A stretch of 64,000 bases of DNA from an uncultured Slackia sp. (GCF_959608125.1 NZ_CAUHPG010000002.1:62001-126000); one strand, 5' to 3'; numbered from the stretch's first letter, positions 26,316-35,789 are shown. Notes: generated by a model not told the origin, from the letters alone. Made by a program: numbers and translations.

Positions 26316-28982
26316 CTATCCCCTTCTTTGCGGACAAGAAATCTCAGGACAATACGAACACGCCGCGGAGGCGAGCGGAAGCGGGGCGATCATGCCCGCC
26401 ATAAGACGCTGCAACGCCTCGGCGATGCGCGATTCGGTGGCATCGAGCAAGTCGTGGAAATGCGGGCCGAAATCGCCGCGGTACACGCATGTTTCGGCGC
26501 GAAGCCCCGGGGCATGCGCGGGTTCGATATCACAGCTCAACGCGCCCGATATCTTCGGGGTTCTGCCGTAGCCGACATATAACGCGCCGACCACTTCAAA
26601 TCCTAAAAGGCGTCGTACCGCCTGCGCATATATGAGGGTCTGCACCTTTCCCTGCTTCATGGCCGAGCCCTTGCTTTCAGGCTCGTACAGATCGTAATCG
26701 GCCGAAAGCGAGCTTTTGTAGTCCATGATCACGGCGCGGCCGCGCGCGTCGACGTCAATGCGGTCGATTTTGCCGACAAGCTTACAGCCCGCATAATCGA
26801 ATGCCTCGTGCACGGGAATTTCGTATTCGAACGCGTACGGCTTGAAATCGGGCAGCAAGCACGCCTCGCGGTCGAGGAAGCGCCTGAGCCTATCGCACAA
26901 CTCGTCGACCTCGCGCTCTTCGTACACGGAAACGGGCACGAGCCTGTTACTCGACGGCTTTCGTTCGAACTGCGATGCGCGCTGCTCTTGAATGACGTCG
27001 TCCATAACCGCCTGCGCCCGCGCAAGCGTCGATTCGTCGACCTTCGGCGTCACGTTTTCTTGAAAGCGACGATAGAACTCCTCGAGCACGCCGTGAGAAA
27101 AATCACCCATCTCGACGGCGCCGAAGCCCTCTTCGATATCGTCGAGACGAAGACGGCGCAAAGCGAACCACTTCTGAGGGCATTCGAGATAGCTTTCGAT
27201 CTGCGACGCCGAAAAGCAGGGCTCGTCCACGACTATTCCGCCCTTGCCGACGCGCGGCAACATGATCGCCTTCTTCGCAGCGTCGGATACGATGCGCGCG
27301 ATAGTGGGCGCATCGACGCATGCGGCGCACTCTGGCCCCTTGGCGCGTAACGACGCATTCGCCTGCAGCTGCTCTTCGCCGCGCTCCAAAATCCCCTCCA
27401 TCAGGCACGGAGGCAGCGTATAGCGATTGTCGACCTCGCTGGAATCGGTGGGGTCGGCGCGGAAGCAGTCGACGAACTCTTCCACCGTGGCCGCAGGATA
27501 CGTGGGACCGGCGGAATCATCGTTCAGGCGGCGCTCGATTACCAAGGCATCCTGCGCTTTTTCGACCGCGGAAGCGAAGGCGCGGCGCAGGTCGTCAAGC
27601 GCATAGCGAGGACGTGCGACCCCGAGGTCGGCCGCAAACGCGGTTGCAGCGTCGTCGGCGTTTTTGACCGGGAAGGAAACGTTATCCATATCGCACATGA
27701 TCACGGTGTTCCATACGCGATCTCCCGCCGCCTCGATGCGGCGGGCGTCCACGATCAAGACCTGTGGCACGGCGGACGAAGTGGCGCGCGATGCGTCGAC
27801 GCGCTGAGCGTTTACTGCCTCGACGACCGCGCAAGAGTCGGCTCCCACGCATCGAGCCGCCGCCATGGCGTCGCGCAGGGCGGCGATGGCGGCAAGCTGC
27901 TCGGAAACGACCGATTCGTCGCCGCCGAACGAACGCGCCCTGTCCTCGAAGTATCCGAGCAAAGCGTCGGCGTCGACCGAATCGACCAGTTCTTCGAAAT
28001 ACTCGAACGCACGAGACCTACTGCGCATTTTCTCAAGGCACGCCTCGCGGGTCATGAGCCTATCGGAACGAAGCCACACGTCGAAATCGTACGCATCGGC
28101 GCTGCTCAAACCCGAAAACGGATTGAGCAGGAAATCAGCGCAGGATTCTTTGTCGGCCTCGGAGCCGTGCACGATGGCATGCGCCGCGAAATACGCGCGA
28201 CCGAAATGGGTATCGCGGAAAGGCCGACGCGCGCTGACGGCGCATTCGATTCCCTCGCGCTCGAGCGTGTCTGCCAGCGATTCGTACAGCGCGAACGGGT
28301 CGCGCGCCGTCAGAAGAACGCTGCCTTTACCTGCATAGCGGACGATGGCATCGACGAGAAGGAACGGCTCGGCATACCTTCCCGAAGGAAACGCGAATCG
28401 AAGCTCGACGCTTTCTTTCGGCTTGGTGATACGTCCGTCGAACGATGAACGCGAATCAACACGAGTGAAGCGCGCATCGGCGAGCTTACGCTGCGCCGCC
28501 GTCAGAACGACATCGTAGACGATCGCCTCGTCGGCGTCCTTTGTTCCCGCGATGCAGCCTGCCATGAGGCGACACGCGCGACCGGCGTCGACAAGCGACG
28601 CATCGGCAAGTACCTCTTCGTATCGGCGCAACGCCTCCACGAGCGGCTCGAAACGCTCGGCGACCTTTCGATCACCGTTCAGGGCTTCTTCGAATTCGTC
28701 GGACCCAAGCGCTTCGTCGGCAAGACGGGCCAAAAGACGCGCCATACCGAGCGAGCGCGGAAGATCAAGACACGCGCACGACTCGAGCGCGACGTAGAGA
28801 GCCATGATTCGCTGCGCGCTCGACGCGATTCTTCTGCCGTCCCCTTCAAGCGACCAAGCGTCCGCCACCCACGCGCTCACGGACGAAACGGTCGTGGCGA
28901 ACGCGTACGGGTCGCCCGACGCCGCATGACGACGTCTGAAAGCAAGCGCTTGTGCGCTATTGGGAAACAAAACGGTCAACAC
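26316..28982 (-). CDS. addB: ATP-dependent nuclease subunit AddB
   Basis: 888 residues from a GTG start behind AAGGAGG. The N-terminus is a degenerate helicase-like region without a clear Walker A (VLFPNSAQALAFRRRHA), as in many actinobacterial/short AddB proteins. The C-terminus carries a PD-(D/E)XK nuclease (LVGKIDRIDVDARGRAVIMDYKSS). Four Cys fit the AddB iron-sulphur site: one in the YLECPQKWFALRRL motif that opens the domain and three in CSYCPEISCPQR at the end. Partner of AddA in double-strand-break resection and Chi recognition. Confidence 0.9.
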   Translation of the reverse strand: MLTVLFPNSAQALAFRRRHAASGDPYAFATTVSSVSAWVADAWSLEGDGRRIASSAQRIMALYVALESCACLDLPRSLGMARLLARLADEALGSDEFEEALNGDRKVAERFEPLVEALRRYEEVLADASLVDAGRACRLMAGCIAGTKDADEAIVYDVVLTAAQRKLADARFTRVDSRSSFDGRITKPKESVELRFAFPSGRYAEPFLLVDAIVRYAGKGSVLLTARDPFALYESLADTLEREGIECAVSARRPFRDTHFGRAYFAAHAIVHGSEADKESCADFLLNPFSGLSSADAYDFDVWLRSDRLMTREACLEKMRSRSRAFEYFEELVDSVDADALLGYFEDRARSFGGDESVVSEQLAAIAALRDAMAAARCVGADSCAVVEAVNAQRVDASRATSSAVPQVLIVDARRIEAAGDRVWNTVIMCDMDNVSFPVKNADDAATAFAADLGVARPRYALDDLRRAFASAVEKAQDALVIERRLNDDSAGPTYPAATVEEFVDCFRADPTDSSEVDNRYTLPPCLMEGILERGEEQLQANASLRAKGPECAACVDAPTIARIVSDAAKKAIMLPRVGKGGIVVDEPCFSASQIESYLECPQKWFALRRLRLDDIEEGFGAVEMGDFSHGVLEEFYRRFQENVTPKVDESTLARAQAVMDDVIQEQRASQFERKPSSNRLVPVSVYEEREVDELCDRLRRFLDREACLLPDFKPYAFEYEIPVHEAFDYAGCKLVGKIDRIDVDARGRAVIMDYKSSLSADYDLYEPESKGSAMKQGKVQTLIYAQAVRRLLGFEVVGALYVGYGRTPKISGALSCDIEPAHAPGLRAETCVYRGDFGPHFHDLLDATESRIAEALQRLMAGMIAPLPLASAACSYCPEISCPQRRG

Positions 28983-29011
28983 TTGAACGGCCTCCTTCGT
29001 ATCGGAAGTCC

Positions 29012-29017
29012 ATTATA
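29012..29017 (-). promoter_or_regulatory. -10 element for addB-addA
   Basis: Consensus TATAAT on the minus strand, 30 nt upstream of the addB GTG; the -35 is weak (CGTTAT at 17 nt). Confidence 0.5.
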
Positions 29018-29092
29018 GCGCACAGGCGGCTTCGATAACGCTATTTTCAAACATTTGTTCGTAATTGAAGCAAACGCATATGAAGGCTCGAA

Positions 29093-29141
29093 AAAGAAAA
29101 CCCCTCCGCGCAGATATACGAAACTGCAAAGCGGAGGGGTT
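29093..29141 (-). terminator. Terminator after the nfu-type gene
   Basis: AACCCCTCCGC (29099-29109) and GCGGAGGGGTT (29131-29141) form an 11-bp stem with a 21-nt loop; the minus strand runs into TTTTCTTTTT. Confidence 0.85.
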
Positions 29142-29195
29142 CGACGTCTCGTCGGCAAGCCGATGGGACGCAACGTTCATTCGAGCTATGCCCAC

Positions 29196-29426
29196 TTACG
29201 CGGGGACGACCTTGGTGACGCCCGGGACATGCTCCTTGAGGATGCGCTCGACACCGTTGGCGAGGGTCATCTGACTCATGGGGCAGCCCTTGCAGGCACC
29301 CTGAAGCTCAACCACCACGACGCCGTCTTCCTGCACGTCGACCAGGGCGACGTCGCCACCGTCAGCCTGGAGGCTGGGACGGATCAGATCGAGAACGCGG
29401 CTGACCTGTGCTTTATCGATAGCCAT
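29196..29426 (-). CDS. Nfu-type iron-sulphur cluster scaffold (NifU C-terminal domain)
   Basis: 76 residues, a stand-alone NifU C-terminal domain. SLQADGGDVALVDVQEDGVVVVELQG leads to the cluster-binding ACKGCPMSQMTL, with Cys45 and Cys48. Such proteins carry a 4Fe-4S cluster bridged between two subunits and pass it to target enzymes; here likely clients are PFOR, AddB and other Fe-S proteins. Single gene with own terminator, next to desulfoferrodoxin. Confidence 0.93.
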   Translation of the reverse strand: MAIDKAQVSRVLDLIRPSLQADGGDVALVDVQEDGVVVVELQGACKGCPMSQMTLANGVERILKEHVPGVTKVVPA

Positions 29427-29530
29427 ATCGATACTCCTTTTCGATCAAAGAATACGAATCGTTGGAATTGTATCCCGATTCGGCGCGCCGTATGACGACA
29501 GGCGCGACACATTCGGGAGACGATACGAAA

Positions 29531-29554
29531 CGCGCCGCCCTTGCGAGCGGCGCG
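29531..29554 (-). terminator. GC-rich hairpin after the desulfoferrodoxin gene
   Basis: CGCGCCGC (29531-29538) and GCGGCGCG (29547-29554), 8-nt loop, 13 nt past the stop; the T-run after it is short. Confidence 0.6.
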
Positions 29555-29566
29555 AAATAATGCGAC

Positions 29567-29947
29567 TTAGAGCTCGTTGACCCACAGGCCGTGCAGGTTG
29601 CAGTACTCGTACACCTTGACGGCGGCGTCGCCCTCGGCAAGAACGAACTCGGCCTTCGGCTCGTTTTCGGCGGTGAGCTGAGCGACCTGATAGCCCTTCT
29701 CGGTGACCAGGACGACGAACTGAATGAGGTGCTCCTCGGTCATGGGATGCTCGACCTCGCCGACCTTGACGCGGACGTTGGCGCCCTCGACCTCGACGAC
29801 GGGAACATGCTTCTCGACGGCGGCGTCGACGGAGCCGGCGACAAGCTCGACCATCTTCTCGCCGCAGCACATCACGGGAACGCCGGCGTCGACGACCTTG
29901 ATGACGATGTTGCCGCAGTGCTCGCACTTGAAGAACTTGATATCCAT
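29567..29947 (-). CDS. dfx: Desulfoferrodoxin (superoxide reductase, two-domain)
   Basis: 126 residues. The N-terminal desulforedoxin domain has Cys8, Cys11, Cys27 and Cys28, complete for the FeS4 centre I. The superoxide reductase domain has the EKHVPVV motif (Glu45, Lys46, His47), a second His in GEVEHPMTEEHLIQF and the closing YCNLHGLW that supplies Cys116 and His119 for centre II. It reduces superoxide to peroxide without releasing O2, typical of anaerobes. Good ribosome site (AAGGGGG); not visibly in an operon. Confidence 0.96.
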   Translation of the reverse strand: MDIKFFKCEHCGNIVIKVVDAGVPVMCCGEKMVELVAGSVDAAVEKHVPVVEVEGANVRVKVGEVEHPMTEEHLIQFVVLVTEKGYQVAQLTAENEPKAEFVLAEGDAAVKVYEYCNLHGLWVNEL

Positions 29948-29991
29948 GTTGTTGCCCCCTTAATAAAGCAATCTTGTTTACACCTGATATG

Positions 29992-30825
29992 TTACTTCTT
30001 TTGTGACATATCAGGAAGCCCCTCTTGAGGCAGCTTCATTGTAACCGCATAAATCAGCAAAACCACACCTGCGATTATCAAAGGAACCGAAAGAAGCTGC
30101 CCCATGGTCAGCCAATCGCCCCAAAGATAGCCCAGCTGGGCGTCGGGTTCGCGGATGAACTCCACTAAAAAGCGGAACGTTCCATACATGGTGAGAAACA
30201 ATCCGATGAAGGTACCGCGCGGACGCGGCGGCGTCTTGCGGGACAGTGCGAAGAGCACGCAGAAGATCACGACGCCCTCGAGGATGGCCTCATAAAGCTG
30301 CGACGGATGACGCGGCATCGACCCCGCAGCTCCGCCGAACACCACGCCCCACGGCAAATCGGTCGGCGCACCCCACAGCTCGCCGTTGACGAAATTCGCA
30401 CAGCGGCCGAAGAACAAGCCGATCGCGCCGCCCACCGCGCCCATATCGGCCAGCGTGAGAAAAGGAATATGGGTGATCTTCGATGCGACGAAGCCGCCCA
30501 GAAGAACGCCGATCAAGCCGCCATGGAAACTCATGCCTCCTTTATTGAAGGCGAGGATCTGATCGGGGTGCTGCAGATAATAGCCATCACCGTAGAAAAG
30601 CACGTAGCCGAGCCTTCCCCCCAAGATGACGCCGATCACGACGCAGATGACGATCGTGAAAAACGCGTCCTCGCCCACCCGAACGCGCCAGCGACGCGAA
30701 AGATCGAGCAGCACGACGGCGGCGCAGATGAAACCCGCCACATACGCAAGCCCATACCAGCGCACCTGGAACGGTCCTATAACCAGCGCCACCGGATCGA
30801 GCATCTGATAAATATCGTTAAGCAT
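29992..30825 (-). CDS. lgt: Prolipoprotein diacylglyceryl transferase
   Basis: 277 residues from ATG 30825 behind AGGAAAGGA. Seven membrane segments. Lgt signatures are present: GGRLGYVLFYG, MSFHGGLIGVLLGG, the motif GRCANFVNGELWGAPTDLPWGVVF and RHPSQLYEA. It adds diacylglycerol to lipobox Cys of prolipoproteins. At least two such substrates are encoded in this window (40137-41333 and 43080-43952). Confidence 0.96.
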   Translation of the reverse strand: MLNDIYQMLDPVALVIGPFQVRWYGLAYVAGFICAAVVLLDLSRRWRVRVGEDAFFTIVICVVIGVILGGRLGYVLFYGDGYYLQHPDQILAFNKGGMSFHGGLIGVLLGGFVASKITHIPFLTLADMGAVGGAIGLFFGRCANFVNGELWGAPTDLPWGVVFGGAAGSMPRHPSQLYEAILEGVVIFCVLFALSRKTPPRPRGTFIGLFLTMYGTFRFLVEFIREPDAQLGYLWGDWLTMGQLLSVPLIIAGVVLLIYAVTMKLPQEGLPDMSQKK

Positions 30826-30891
30826 CGATGTCCTTTCCTCCATGAAAACGTCGGGCCGCATAAGCGCGGCCCGGCGTCGCTATCGCCTTCG

Positions 30892-32412
30892 CTACGAAGC
30901 ATTCGTTGTGTTCGTTACGGCGGTCTTCTCGCGTGCGTCCAAAACAGCCTGCCAATCTTTGCCCACGACGACCAGAATATCGGTCTCGAACGAATAGTTG
31001 ACGGCGTCGAGCACGGCGCGACCCGTTCCGAGCGTCGCCACGATGGCCTCGGCCTTGGCCTCGTTTTCCGACTTCTGATACACGACGAGCGTACTTTCAT
31101 AAACGGCCTGATTCGCATTGCCCACGGAATCCACCGTGAAGCCCGCACCCTCGAGAATCGAAGCCGCATCAGCCGCGGCGCCCTCAACGCTACCGCCGTT
31201 ATTCACCGTGATGGTGAACGATGCGGGATCGACGGATTCGATGATCGACTCCTTATCCTGCTGAGGAACCTCGCCCGCCATGAAACGTTCCATCATGGCC
31301 TCCCATTCATCGGAGATGGGCTCTTGGTACACCGCATCACCGACCTTGGAGAGATACGTGGGCATGACTCCCGTCATGACCGACTCGGCCACGATGTCGC
31401 GCAACGACGATACCATCGCATAAGCGGACTTGATATCCATATCGGTTTTCACGCAATCGGAGAAACCGTCCATGCCCGTATAGAACGACAGCTTATCCAT
31501 GCCCACGAATTTCTTGAACAAAGCCTGCGCGACCTGCGATTCGTTCAAGCCGCGCTGCATCTCGGGAGATGCAGCGAAATCGTTGGCGCGACACAAGAAC
31601 AAAGCCTGCTCGCCCGTAAGGGTCTGGAAACCCGAAGGAAGAGTCATCGTACCCGCATCCGGGTCGCTCACCGGCTCGGACAGGTCGACCTCGACCCCGC
31701 CGACCGAATCGACCAACGAGACGAATCCTCTTGCATCGGTTTTAACGTAATGAGAAACCTGAACGCCCGAAAGGTCCTCGATAGCTGAAACCACCTCGGC
31801 ATCGCCGCCGAGCGTCTGGGCTTCGCCCAGGCGATGGGTGCTGCCGTCTGACAGCTTCACGCGAGCGTTGCCGGGAATCACGACCGCCGAAGCGGACGCG
31901 GTCGTGGAATCGGTGCGCACCAACAATGCCACATCGGGACCCGACCCGCCATCGCCGTCGTCATACGACGCGGCAAGCACCGTATAGACGGGGCCGTCGG
32001 CAGGAGCATCCGCCAGAACCGACGAAAGCGCGGGATCCTGGATTCGAAGCCTGTCGTTGACGCCGCCGATAAAAACGAACCAGGCGGCAGCAGAGGCGAC
32101 GGCAAGGGCCACGACGGCAAGCACGACGGCAACCGCGATTTTGCGACGGCGACTCGACGCCACCGCACGCTCGATAAAAGCCTGCTGGCTCATGCGATTC
32201 GTATAATCGCGCCTGCTTTCTCGCGTGGACGTATTGGGCAAGACCTGATGGATTTCGCCACGCTCGACATTGCGGGTACGCCGTGGGTTGGCCTGCTCTC
32301 TGCGCGATGCGATCGGACTCGGAATACGCGCGACGTGAGTGCCGAGCGTCGCACGACGCATCTGGCGCGATGTCTTCTTGTATTGAGCGCTGCTCGGTCG
32401 ACGTGTAACCAT
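30892..32412 (-). CDS. LytR-CpsA-Psr (LCP) family protein with LytR_C domain
   Basis: 506 residues. A ~90-residue basic cytoplasmic tail precedes one membrane helix (IAVAVVLAVVALAVASAAAWFVFIGG). The extracellular LCP domain follows, with TASASAVVIPGNARV, a Arg-poor but recognisable VDSVGGVEVDL and GEQALFLCRAND segments, and the C-terminal LytR_C domain begins near FTITVNNGGSVEGAAADAASILEGAGF. LCP enzymes attach wall glycopolymers to peptidoglycan from lipid-linked donors. Several of the usual catalytic Arg are replaced, so activity is less certain. Starts 15 nt after murA, likely co-transcribed. Confidence 0.85.
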   Translation of the reverse strand: MVTRRPSSAQYKKTSRQMRRATLGTHVARIPSPIASRREQANPRRTRNVERGEIHQVLPNTSTRESRRDYTNRMSQQAFIERAVASSRRRKIAVAVVLAVVALAVASAAAWFVFIGGVNDRLRIQDPALSSVLADAPADGPVYTVLAASYDDGDGGSGPDVALLVRTDSTTASASAVVIPGNARVKLSDGSTHRLGEAQTLGGDAEVVSAIEDLSGVQVSHYVKTDARGFVSLVDSVGGVEVDLSEPVSDPDAGTMTLPSGFQTLTGEQALFLCRANDFAASPEMQRGLNESQVAQALFKKFVGMDKLSFYTGMDGFSDCVKTDMDIKSAYAMVSSLRDIVAESVMTGVMPTYLSKVGDAVYQEPISDEWEAMMERFMAGEVPQQDKESIIESVDPASFTITVNNGGSVEGAAADAASILEGAGFTVDSVGNANQAVYESTLVVYQKSENEAKAEAIVATLGTGRAVLDAVNYSFETDILVVVGKDWQAVLDAREKTAVTNTTNAS

Positions 32413-32427
32413 ATTCGCCGCCCCGAA

Positions 32428-33711
32428 CTACCAATCGATATCTTCATCGGGCTCGCGATGAAGATGCGCGCCGAGAGACGAAAGCTTGCCGACGTAGTCT
32501 TCGTAGCCGCGGTCGATATGATGGACCTTATGCACACGCGTAGTGCCTTCGGCGTAGACGCCCGCAAGAACCAGCGCCGCGCCGCAGCGAAGATCGGTTG
32601 CCTTGACATCGGTTCCCTGCAGCGAAGACACGCCTTCCACGATGGCGTGATGATCCTCGATGGTCACGCTGGCTCCCATACGACCGATTTCATCGGCGAA
32701 CATGAAGCGATTCTCGAACACGTTCTCGGTAATGACCGAGTTGCCTTGCGCAACGGCAGCCAGCAGCATGAACTGGGCCTGAAGATCAGTGGGGAATCCA
32801 GGATGAGGGAGCGTCTGGATATCGATCGCCTGAAGGGGGCCTTTCCTGGAAACGGTAATCCAATCGCTACCGAAATCGACAGCGCAGCCCATGGCATGAA
32901 GTTTCATGAGCGCCATACGCAAGAAGCCGGGTTCGATGCCGCGCACCGTGACGGGACCGCCCGTCATGGCGCCGCCCACCAAAAACGTGCCCGCCTCGAT
33001 ACGATCGCCCACCGTGGTATGTACGCACGGATGCAAATCGGATGCAGAAACGCCTTCTACCACGATGGTAGGAGATCCGGCACCGCTAACGCGCGCGCCC
33101 ATGGCGTTGAGCATATCCGCCAGATCCTCGATTTCAGGCTCGCGTGCTGCGTTTTCGATAATAGTCTCGCCTTCGGCAGTAACCGCGCACATCATAGTGT
33201 TCTCGGTGGCGCCGACGCTCGGAAAATCGAGCGCGACGTAGGCACCGTGCAGGCCGTTAGGCGTACTTGCCTCGATATAGCCGTGGTCGGTTTCGAAATG
33301 CACGCCAAGGGCCTCCATGCCCACCATATGCATATCGATTTTACGGGCGCCGAGATTGCACCCGCCGGGCATGGCCACGCGAGCACGGCCGAAGCGGGCC
33401 ACGAGCGGACCGAGCACCGAAATGGAGGCGCGCATCTTAGAAACCAGCTCGTAGGGAGTTTCCCACGTATCCACGTTCGCCGTGTCGATCACGAGCGTAT
33501 GATCTTCGCGCTGCACGCGGGCGCCGAGAGTCTCGAGCACTTTGGACATGACGGTGATATCGGAAATAAGCGGAACGTTGTGAATAACGCTCTCGCCGGC
33601 GCCGAGGATAGACGCGGCGATGAGCTTGAGAGCGGAATTCTTCGCGCCGGAAACGCGGACTTCTCCAGCAAGCGGCGTGCCGCCTTCGACGACGATCATC
33701 TCTTTCGCCAT
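32428..33711 (-). CDS. murA: UDP-N-acetylglucosamine 1-carboxyvinyltransferase
   Basis: 427 residues from ATG 33711 (MAKEMIVVEGGTPLAGEVRVSG), the normal start of the family. SGAKNSALKL near 21-30 and the loop PGGCNLGARKIDMH with the catalytic Cys118 (the fosfomycin target) are intact. It makes the first committed step of peptidoglycan synthesis. The reading frame stays open for 39 codons upstream, but that stretch consists of hairpins (33734-33825) and has no counterpart in MurA. Followed by an LCP-family gene. Confidence 0.96.
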   Translation of the reverse strand: MAKEMIVVEGGTPLAGEVRVSGAKNSALKLIAASILGAGESVIHNVPLISDITVMSKVLETLGARVQREDHTLVIDTANVDTWETPYELVSKMRASISVLGPLVARFGRARVAMPGGCNLGARKIDMHMVGMEALGVHFETDHGYIEASTPNGLHGAYVALDFPSVGATENTMMCAVTAEGETIIENAAREPEIEDLADMLNAMGARVSGAGSPTIVVEGVSASDLHPCVHTTVGDRIEAGTFLVGGAMTGGPVTVRGIEPGFLRMALMKLHAMGCAVDFGSDWITVSRKGPLQAIDIQTLPHPGFPTDLQAQFMLLAAVAQGNSVITENVFENRFMFADEIGRMGASVTIEDHHAIVEGVSSLQGTDVKATDLRCGAALVLAGVYAEGTTRVHKVHHIDRGYEDYVGKLSSLGAHLHREPDEDIDW

Positions 33712-33732
33712 GATTTCGATCCCCTTTTCTAT

Positions 33733-33825
33733 AAAAAGCCGCTCGAAAGCGGCTCGAATAGCGAATGCACCCCTGCATTCTCCCAAAAAATACGAAAGGG
33801 TTGAACCCTTGCGCTCCAACCCTTT
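33733..33825 (-). promoter_or_regulatory. murA leader with three consecutive hairpins, the last one terminator-like
   Basis: Read on the minus strand, the ~115-nt leader holds hairpin 1 (AAAGGGTTG 33817-33825 with CAACCCTTT 33795-33803; a second AAGGGTT inside the loop competes for the same partner), hairpin 2 (GAATGCA-GGGG-TGCATTC, 33763-33780) and hairpin 3 (AGCCGCT-TTCG-AGCGGCT, 33737-33754) followed by TTTTTAT and, 22 nt later, the murA ATG. An intrinsic terminator before the gene suggests transcription attenuation. No known riboswitch class was recognised. Confidence 0.6.
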
Positions 33826-33831
33826 CATAAA

Positions 33832-33840
33832 ACCATAGCA
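33832..33840 (-). promoter_or_regulatory. Extended -10 promoter candidate for murA
   Basis: TGCTATGGT on the minus strand matches the TGnTAnnnT extended -10 form; the -35 is weak. Transcription would start near 33825, exactly at hairpin 1. Confidence 0.45.
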
Positions 33841-33895
33841 CCCGAGAAAAGCAAAGCTCGCTGGAAATGGTCGATTCGGAAAGAGGCCTACAAGA

Positions 33896-33927
33896 GCAAA
33901 AAACGCCGGCGATTTTCGCCGGCGTTT
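33896..33927 (-). terminator. Terminator after tsf
   Basis: AAACGCCGGCGA (33901-33912) and TCGCCGGCGTTT (33916-33927), 3-nt loop, followed on the minus strand by T. Confidence 0.9.
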
Positions 33928-33958
33928 CAGACCGATTCAAAAGTTCGGAAACTCTTCT

Positions 33959-34819
33959 TTACTCGCCCAGAGCGAAGCGCTTGAAGTCGACGACCTTGAT
34001 GGAACCGCCCAGCTTCTTGGCAACCTCATCGGTGTACTGATTGATGGTCTGGTCGGGATTCTTCACGAAAGCCTGCTCGGTGAGGCACTGCTCCTTGAAG
34101 AACTTCTCCAGACGGCCGGTGGCCATCTTTTCCTGGATAGCCTCGGGCTTGCCGGACTCGGCGGCCTGAGCCTTGTAGATGCTCATCTCGTGCTCGACGA
34201 CGGCAGGATCGACCTGCTCGCGGTTAGCGGCGATCGGAGCGACAGCGGCAACCTGCATGGCAACGTCGCGGCCGTAGTGAGCGAACTCATCGGAAGCGAT
34301 GTCGATGCCCTCGACGTCGAAGGAAACCAGAACGCCGATTTTGCCGCCCATGTGGATGTAGGAAGAAACGGCGCCGGCCTCGACGACGGCGAAGCGAGCG
34401 AGCTGCGTATTCTCGCCCATCACGTGAATGCAGTCGGTGACGACGGCCTCGACGGTCTCGCCGTCGACCTCGGCAGCCTTCAGGGCATCCATGTCGGCAG
34501 GCTTAGCGGCCACGGCGGCACGGGCGATCTTCTCGGCGTAAGCCTTGAACTTCTCGTTCATGCCGACGAAGTCGGTCTCGCAGTTGAGCTCGACGAGGGC
34601 GCCGGTGGTGCCGTCCTCGGAGACGAGGGCCATGACGGTACCCTCGTTGGTGGCGCGACCGGCCTTCTTGGCGACGGCGGCAAGACCGCGGGTACGAAGG
34701 ACGTCGACGGCCTTGTCCATATCGCCCTCAGCCTCGACCAGGGCCTTCTTGCACTCCATCATGCCAGCACCGGTCATCTCGCGGAGCTCTTTGACCATAG
34801 CAGCGGTAATGTTAGCCAT
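33959..34819 (-). CDS. tsf: Elongation factor Ts
   Basis: 286 residues. The N-terminal UBA-like domain and signature MVKELREMTGAGMMECKKALVEAEGDMDKAVDVLRTRG are intact, followed by LNCETDFVGMNEKFK of the core domain. It exchanges GDP for GTP on EF-Tu. It follows rpsB by 77 nt that contain a strong hairpin, and ends in its own terminator. Confidence 0.98.
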   Translation of the reverse strand: MANITAAMVKELREMTGAGMMECKKALVEAEGDMDKAVDVLRTRGLAAVAKKAGRATNEGTVMALVSEDGTTGALVELNCETDFVGMNEKFKAYAEKIARAAVAAKPADMDALKAAEVDGETVEAVVTDCIHVMGENTQLARFAVVEAGAVSSYIHMGGKIGVLVSFDVEGIDIASDEFAHYGRDVAMQVAAVAPIAANREQVDPAVVEHEMSIYKAQAAESGKPEAIQEKMATGRLEKFFKEQCLTEQAFVKNPDQTINQYTDEVAKKLGGSIKVVDFKRFALGE

Positions 34820-34840
34820 GGGGAAATTCCTTCCATTCGA

Positions 34841-34881
34841 ACGACGGCCCTTCGAACGCCTTTGCGGCGAAGGGCCGTCGT
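34841..34881 (-). promoter_or_regulatory. Long hairpin between rpsB and tsf
   Basis: ACGACGGCCCTTCG (34841-34854) and CGAAGGGCCGTCGT (34868-34881) form a 14-bp stem, 15 nt after the rpsB stop. There is no T-run, so a processing or mRNA-stability element, or a site adjusting the S2:EF-Ts ratio, is more likely than a terminator. Confidence 0.65.
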
Positions 34882-34896
34882 ACTTATATAACGTAT

Positions 34897-35646
34897 TTAT
34901 TCGGCGGCAGGAGCCTCGGCCTCGGCGGCCTCGGCCTGAGCAACCATTTCCTCTTCGATGGCAGGAGCGCCGGTAGCGGCGATCACAGCATCGGCAACGA
35001 AGGTGCAGAGCAGGTCGACGGAACGGATGGCATCGTCGTTGGCGGGAATGCCGAACTCGACATCATCGGGATCGCAGTTGGTGTCGAGGGTGCCGACCAC
35101 GGGAATGCCGAGACGCTTGGCCTCGTGGATGGCGAGCTGCTCGCGGTTGGTGTCGACGACGAAGATGGCGTCGGGGACGGTCTTCATGTTGCGGATGCCG
35201 TTGAGGTTGGTCTGCAGCTTGGCGAGCTCCTTCTTCAGCAGGACCTGCTCCTTCTTGGGCAGAACGTCCATGCGGCCGTCAGCCTCCATGGCCTCGAGCT
35301 CTTCCATGCGGGCAACACGGGAACGGATGGTGACGAAGTTGGTCAGCATGCCGCCGAGCCAGCGAGCGTTCACGTAGGGCATGCCGCAGCGGTCGGCCTG
35401 GGCAGCGATGGCTTCCTGAGCCTGCTTCTTGGTGCCGACGAAGAGCACGGTGCCGCCCTTCTTGGCGACGTTCTCAACGAAGGTGTAGGACTGGTCGAGA
35501 CCGATCAGGGTCTTCTTGAGATCAATGATGTAGATGTCGCCGCGGTTGCCGAAGATGTACGGCTTCATCTTGGGGTTCCAGCGACGGGTCTGATGACCGA
35601 AGTGTGCGCCCGCGTCGAGCAGGCTCTTGATGCTGACTTTCGCCAT
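34897..35646 (-). CDS. rpsB: 30S ribosomal protein S2
   Basis: 249 residues from ATG 35646 ([33 protein letters not shown]), with GGAG 7 nt upstream; an ATG four codons earlier is less well placed. Both S2 signatures are present (the N-terminal one above and [36 protein letters not shown]). An Ala/Glu-rich tail closes the protein. First gene of the rpsB-tsf operon. Confidence 0.98.
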   Translation of the reverse strand: MAKVSIKSLLDAGAHFGHQTRRWNPKMKPYIFGNRGDIYIIDLKKTLIGLDQSYTFVENVAKKGGTVLFVGTKKQAQEAIAAQADRCGMPYVNARWLGGMLTNFVTIRSRVARMEELEAMEADGRMDVLPKKEQVLLKKELAKLQTNLNGIRNMKTVPDAIFVVDTNREQLAIHEAKRLGIPVVGTLDTNCDPDDVEFGIPANDDAIRSVDLLCTFVADAVIAATGAPAIEEEMVAQAEAAEAEAPAAE

Positions 35647-35761
35647 TGCAATCTCCATTCGTTAAACCTCTGCCTGCGGTCATCCCCCCTCCCGCAGCCT
35701 TTTTCGGTGGCCACTCGCGGTGAGAAGGTCGCGCAAGCATGTGAAATATAGAAACTTCGCC

Positions 35762-35789
35762 ATTATACGATTGAACGCGCACAATGCAA
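35762..35789 (-). promoter_or_regulatory. rpsB-tsf promoter
   Basis: Minus strand: -35 TTGCAT (35784-35789), 16-nt spacer, -10 TATAAT (35762-35767), giving a ~110-nt leader. The rest of the 35647-35947 gap shows nothing else that I can support. Confidence 0.7.
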
